From positions 854,340 through 877,559 of the forward strand of contig NW_009242973.1 of the NCBI RefSeq assembly GCF_000388065.1: a DNA stretch of 23,220 bases, read 5' to 3'. Below, piece by piece: positions 18,716 through 23,220 of this stretch; positions within the stretch are counted from its first letter, which is position 1, and each line of letters starts with the position of its first letter. Below the pieces are notes generated by a model. That model was not told where the DNA came from, searched no databases, and saw only the letters and a program-made list of their open reading frames with translations. The position numbers were made by a program, and so were the translations under genes. This DNA comes from Fonticula alba (lineage: Eukaryota; Opisthokonta; Rotosphaerida; Fonticulaceae).

Positions 18716-18925
18716 GGTGCGCACGGACGTCCAGGGGAGGGCGCGGGAGGAGGGAGGACAAAGAGAGGGAGTCCTGCGGGGCGGGTGGCTGGCCGGTGCG
18801 GGGGCGAGGGGGGGGAGGGCGGAGGCAGAGGGCACGGGAGCAGGATGCGAGAGGACAGGGATCGGGGGGAGGGAGAAGGGGGAAGCGAAGGCGGAGAAGG
18901 CAGCCGCGATATTGGGGGGCTGGGG

Positions 18926-19072
18926 GGGGGGGGGACGCGCCAACGAAGACGCGGGGGGGGGGGGGGGGGGGAGGGGGAGGGGGGGGGGGGGGGGGGGAGG
19001 GGGAGGGGGAAATGGGGGGGGGGAAAAATCTGGGGGGGGGGGAGGGGGGAAGGCGGGGGGGGGGGGGGCTCA
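18926..19072. repeat. Poly-G low-complexity block upstream of CK1
   Basis: Multiple G runs with occasional A, T or C. A C15 run about 50 bp further right (19123-19137) is complementary to it. It lies roughly 210-360 bp upstream of the CK1 ATG and can form G-quadruplex structures. Confidence 0.85.
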
Positions 19073-20531
19073 AAGAGAGGGGCCTTGGGAGATCTGGAGA
19101 TCAGCCGGATTCTGAAATTGCTCCCCCCCCCCCCCCCGCCGGCGTCCTGTGTGGGAGGGGTCGGCCGGGGATGGGTGTCGGAGTGCGCGTGCGCGCTGCC
19201 CGACCTCCCGCTCCCCCCCCACCACCACCACCACCACCACCTGGCCGCGGTTGTCCTCGGGAGGCGCCTGCGCGGTGCGTGCCGACGGGGGCGGGGGACC
19301 CCGTCGGGCGAGATTGTCTGGGACAGGCCCCGAGGTGGAACAGCCCGCCCCCGGGCGGGTGGGGCGGATCATCACCTCTAGATGACAGACAGGGGCCAGA
19401 GCCGCCCGCCCGCCCGCCCCCCCCGGGGGGCGGGCGCCGCCGGGCCAGGTGGGCGGTTTGAGGGTTTCGGCCGGGGGGGAGCGCGGTCCGGCGGGGGCGA
19501 GCCCGCGCCCTGGCGCTCGCAGGAGGTGTCTAAAGTCCAGGCGAGGCTGGCGCAGCGCGGGTCGGCGATTGACGCCCACTGGCACATATGCGCGAGCTGG
19601 CCCGCCGGCAGGAATTGTCAACTGACGCCCCAACGCGCTCCCTCCCCCCCCCCCCCCCTCCTCCTGGGCGCCCGGGAGATCACCAACATCGCTTCCCCCG
19701 CGCCTCGACGGGGGGCCCAATGCCACCGTGGAGAGAGGAGCGAACGGCGGCGGCGGCGGCGGCGGCGGCACGACCGTACCCAAGCAGTCATGCCCCCCGG
19801 TGGCCTGGCCCGGAGGTCAGACGCTCGCGGCGGGGTCCGTTGGGCCATGTGCGAGAGACGGCCCCGGGGGAGGCCCCGGCCGCACACCCGCCCGCCTAGA
19901 CGCCGTGACATCCGGCGCGCGCAGATGCGACCGAGCGCCCGTCTCCATGCCTCTCGCGAGCAGACGCCGGGCCCGGGCCCGGGGGCCCGCCAGCGACCCA
20001 CCACCAAACAAAGCCCCTCACAGATGCGGAGTGATCCGGGCCCCGGACCCTCGCCTCCTTCGGCCCCGGCTGGTGGCGGCCGGCGGCCAGCGGCCAGCGG
20101 CCAGCGGGCGAGGGGGGAGGGGGGAGGCATAGGGGCGCACATACATGCGTCCAAGCGAATCCTGGCGTGAGAAACCGGCCCCGGGCTATCTCTCGCCCGC
20201 GCCGGTGACAACACGCGGTATACGTGAACGAGCGCGCGCCCGGGCCTTCTCCCCCGGAAAGAGACGCCAGGGCGTGTGGCAGGGCTCCACCGCCGGCGTC
20301 CGCGCGTTTCCCAGCGCCCGGCGCCCGGCGCCCGCCCGCCCCCCGGGGTGCCGGGGTGCCCGCCCCTGCCGGCATCGGCATGCCGCCCGGCAGGACGCAT
20401 GCTGTTCTCAGGCCCGGCAGTCTGCAGCGGGCCGGCGGCGCACCTCCGGCGGACGCGGTCTGGATGCGGCTGGGTGCGCGTCCACACGCCCACATGCGCC
20501 CCTGGGCGGGGCCCGACAATCGGATGACTGA

Positions 20532-20532
<1 letters not shown>

Positions 20533-20573
<41 letters not shown>
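20533..20573. repeat. (CCG)n trinucleotide repeat
   Basis: About thirteen to fourteen uninterrupted CCG units in an intergenic setting. Confidence 0.9.
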
Positions 20574-20577
<4 letters not shown>

Positions 20578-20816
20578 ACCCGGGGGCAAAAGAGCACCAA
20601 CAATCCGCCCGCGGAGAGATGCTCCCCCGGGGCCGGGCACCGCGCCCGAGAGGGAGGAAAAAAGGCCGATAGGGGGTGGTTCGAAGCAACACAAGCCAAC
20701 CGGCCGCGCGACGGTCGGCCTGAGGGTTCGGCGCACGGCCGTGCAACTCCGGCCCGGGGCACATGTGGCCGCATCCGCTGCTTCGGCCTCTTCTGCGCGC
20801 GGCCAGCGCCGGAGAT

Positions 20817-20841
20817 CCCCCCCCCCCCCCCCCCCCCCCCC
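20817..20841. repeat. C25 run
   Basis: An uninterrupted 25-nt C run. It is intergenic. Confidence 0.85.
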
Positions 20842-21815
20842 TCACGACGCCCTGGCCGGGCGAGGGCGCGAGGATGCTGCACTTTCCATCCCGCCCCCCC
20901 CCCCCCGGGTGCGGACCGCCCCGGCCGGCCCGAAGAAGACAAGCGAGCAAGCAATCGAGCAGGTCCGACGGCTGAGGGCGGGAGGCGCTGGGCGTGGGAT
21001 TGACATTTATAATAATGACCAAATATCGCCTGGGCTATTACCTTCCGGGTGGGAGAAAAGCTCTGACCCCCCCCCCGCCCCCCCCCCCGATGCTCGCGCA
21101 GTGGGGCCGGCCACCGTGCGCGCTTGTCCCACCTCTCCCTCGGCCGGGCTCCCTCTCGCTCTCTCTGTGCCTCCCCTCGCCCGGGCGTCGGAATAAAGCC
21201 CCTCCAAAGGGGCCGAGTTTCGTCGACTGCCCGTCCCCCGCCCCGGCCTCTAGCTGCCTGCCTCATGGGTCCCTTGTCGGACTTTGTCCGTCGCCGGCCT
21301 ATGCTGTGGCATCATTTCTGGGAGGCGAGGCTGGGAGGGGGGGGGGGGGGAGTCACGGTGTGGGAGTGCCGCGGTTCGCGGCTGCGCCAGCCTGCCGGGC
21401 CCGGCGCGCGCCCCGGCCAGCCCGGCGCCGCCGAGGAGCCAGGTGACGGCCCTCGGATGCCGACGCGCCCTGTCTGCCAACGGAGGAGGCTTACAGATCC
21501 GGAGAAGTAGCTCCCAGGTACTGGGGAATTCCTGTGTGTGTGTGGGGCTGTGCGCGGGCGTGGGGGGGGGCGCGCGCGCGTACACGCGGAAATGGGCGAC
21601 GCGCTACGGGCTTTGGGGCCGGGGATTCTGCAAACGTGATCACCAGATGGGTGGTCAGCCGACCAGGACTGACCCACCGGCCAGACCGGTTTGTGCCGAG
21701 GCGCCCGGGCGTCGGGGCCGTTTAATAAAAGCCGCCCAGAGCATCCGGTCGAGGCGGGCAGGGGGGGGGGGGGGGGGCCTTCCCCGGGGAATGCCCACCA
21801 AGGAGAAACGATATT

Positions 21816-21857
21816 CTGCCGCGGCTGGCCGGCGCGGTAAACAAGTTCCCGCGGCAG
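21816..21857. repeat. Perfect 9-bp inverted repeat
   Basis: CTGCCGCGG at 21816-21824 pairs exactly with CCGCGGCAG at 21849-21857, with a 24-nt spacer. It is intergenic and its function is not known. Confidence 0.55.
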
Positions 21858-22721
21858 AAGCGTGAAATTGTGCCCCCCCCCTCCCCCTGCCCCCGCGGTC
21901 CCCGGCTCCCGGCTGCCCCCGGCCGATGATGCAGGTTGGCCGACCCTGGCGAGGGAGGGGCCGGCGGACCGGCAAATATACCCCCTACCCCGGACTCCGG
22001 GAGGATCTAAACCTAGGCTCTCGGGCGTTGGCCCCGGCGCCGGGCGCCGGTCGGGTCCTCGCCCGGCGGCGCCGCCCCGGCCTGCTCCCCATATGGCATG
22101 GGGCTTTTTCCTTTATTTCTGGCCCGGGGATGCGTCCATCCCCCCTGGGGCCCCTCCGGCGGGCGCCCGCCGAGTCGAGCTTCTTGCCCCCGGCCCGGGC
22201 CCGGCGTAGCGTCGTTCGGGCCCGGGCCGAAGGAGCAGCACGCTCCGACGGGGAATCCCCCATCGAGGTGACCATGTTCCGCGCGGTCAACGTAGGCGCC
22301 GACGGACGGCCCTCCTGCCGGGCGTCCGAGGTGTCGGTCCCCCCTCCGGCGGGGGGAGCCCGGGCCCGGCCATCCGTGTGCATGTCATCGTGGCCGTCCG
22401 GTGGCTGCTGCCCACACCTCTCCGGGCGCAAGATCCCGGGCCTCCAGGCCGGCCGGGGGCGCCGCGGCGCCCACAAGCAGGCATCTCCGCCAACCGCAAT
22501 GCGTGTCTGGCCGAGAGAGGGAGAGAGAGAGATGGAGAGAGATGGAGAGAGAGAGAGAGAGCCCAAACAAGAGGGCTGGCGAAAAAGCTCCCGAGAGTGA
22601 GAGCAGGCTGCCTGCCCCCTGGGGCGGGGGGCGGCACCTGTGTTTCCCGTCGGCCAGCCGCCGAAACTGCACGCGGGAACTCCGGCGCGCGCTGAGGCGT
22701 GCGTGCGTGCATGCGTGTGTG

Positions 22722-22750
22722 TGTTGGCGGGTGGGTCGGGTGGGTCGGGT
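22722..22750. repeat. GGGTGGGTC-type G-rich array
   Basis: Five closely spaced GGG tracts separated by one or two bases match a short-loop G-quadruplex motif on the plus strand. The array lies about 390 bp upstream of the probable gene start at 23132. Confidence 0.7.
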
Positions 22751-23131
22751 GTCACCGCTCCAGAGCACGCACACGCATGCCCCAAGCGCGCGACTGGCCG
22801 GGGCGCGGCTCCCCGCCCCGCGGCTCTGTCTGGAGGTGGTCGGCCCCCTGGGGCGTTTTCTTCGTCCCCCGGGCCCCTTCTCTCTGCCCAGCTGGCGATC
22901 TCGAACCGCAGGCGTGTTCCCATCGTCCCCCCCCCCCCCCCGCGCCCCCGAGCTCGCCCGGTGGAGCCGGGTGGCCCGCGGGCGTCTTGATCGAAATGCC
23001 TACTCTCGCGGCATTTGCTCATTCCTCGGAAGGGCCGGCCCTCCCGGCCCGGCGGCCGGTCTTTGGCGCGGTCGCGCCCGGCCGCCGCTTGGCCCTCGTT
23101 CCCAGTTTCTTCGGCCCAGGACGCTCGCGCT

Positions 23132-23220
23132 ATGTCCCCTCCTCTACCTCTCGCGCTGTCTTTGTGCGTCTTTCTCCCCGCCGCTCTCTTGCCCGGCTGC
23201 TCGGGCGCGCCAGGGCCCCC
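23132..23220 (+). CDS. 5' end of a probable secreted or membrane protein gene (truncated by window edge)
   Basis: An ATG at 23132 opens a frame that continues to the end of the window. Its first ~29 residues begin MSPPLPLALSLCVFLPAALL followed by P-G-C-S-G-A. This has a short N-terminus, a hydrophobic core and small residues, a convincing signal peptide comparable to that of the receptor kinase at the left edge. Nothing downstream is available, so the product is unknown. A competing frame from the ATG at 22996 is also open to the edge but is Arg/Pro/Ala-rich and lacks a recognisable feature. A GTGCGT inside this signal-peptide stretch (about 23161) would be a possible donor for that other frame. 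Confidence 0.45.
   Translation, partial: MSPPLPLALSLCVFLPAALLPGCSGAPGP

Larger units (their letters stand above)
18716..23131. other. Divergent intergenic region, no gene supported
   Basis: These 4.4 kb separate the CK1 start (minus) from the probable secreted-protein start (plus). They hold G-run blocks (18926-19072), C15 (about 19123-19137), CCA repeats (about 19211-19240), GGC repeats (about 19745-19769), (CCG)n (20533-20573), C25 (20817-20841), (GA)n (about 22507-22560) and a GGGTGGGTC array (about 22722-22750). The CK1 promoter must lie at the left end; I see no TATA box there. Long open frames are Arg/Gly/Pro/Ala-rich with no recognisable domain. No RNA gene was recognised. Confidence 0.65.

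Noticed and set aside
20660-20700. GGTTCGAAGC resembling a tRNA B box
   Set aside because: No A box at the right distance, and the flanks do not fold into an acceptor stem.
19896-21266. 456-codon open frame on the minus strand
   Set aside because: It is Arg/Gly/Pro/Ala-rich, crosses the (CCG)n and C25 tracts, and shows no motif or phase-matched partner exons.
4380-21730. Scattered TTAAT/TTAATA motifs in intergenic DNA as a possible shared element
   Set aside because: The number seen is close to what base composition alone would give, and they have no fixed position relative to genes.
22895-22930. GGTTCGAGATC on the minus strand resembling a tRNA T-arm
   Set aside because: There is no A box and no cloverleaf in the upstream sequence, which includes a poly-G run.

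Overview
The window is nuclear DNA from a GC-rich, intron-bearing eukaryote. It holds spliced genes with short introns (79 to 327 bp), a TATA-like box, protein families typical of eukaryotes, abundant (CA)n, (CT)n and poly-C tracts, and an N-filled assembly gap. The mixture of a TKL-type receptor kinase with sushi-like and fibronectin-III-like ectodomains, a RAD51 paralogue and a CK1 kinase would suit a unicellular relative of animals and fungi, such as a Fonticula-like protist. That placement is inference and not shown by the sequence.

Layout. (1) 142-4064, plus strand: four-exon gene for a 1156-residue single-pass receptor-like protein kinase. (2) 4065-6445: intergenic, with a C/G strand-switching homopolymer block, (CA)n/(CG)n arrays and an AT-rich island. 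(3) 6446-7282, minus strand: two-exon gene for a 181-residue cysteine-rich secreted protein. (4) 7283-12857: long divergent intergenic region with an 88-nt C run and a 351-nt gap, no gene supported. (5) 12997-15309, plus strand: nine-exon RAD51B gene (445 residues) with a TATA-like box and a (CA)n leader. (6) 15310-15812: short convergent intergenic region. (7) 15813-18715, minus strand: eight-exon casein kinase 1 gene (552 residues). (8) 18716-23131: a second long divergent intergenic region full of G/C tracts. (9) From 23132, plus strand: probable signal-peptide exon of another secreted or membrane protein, cut by the window edge.

The four full gene models were built by joining reading frames at GT...AG sites with matching phase. 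They require 19 introns, and 18 of these begin GTRC rather than the usual GTRA; 17 of 19 begin GTRCG. This altered 5' splice-site consensus, together with clear CTRAY branch points in RAD51B, is the most notable signal in the window. The genes do not form a pathway: one is probably a cell-surface receptor, one an exported protein, one a homologous-recombination ATPase and one a general Ser/Thr kinase.
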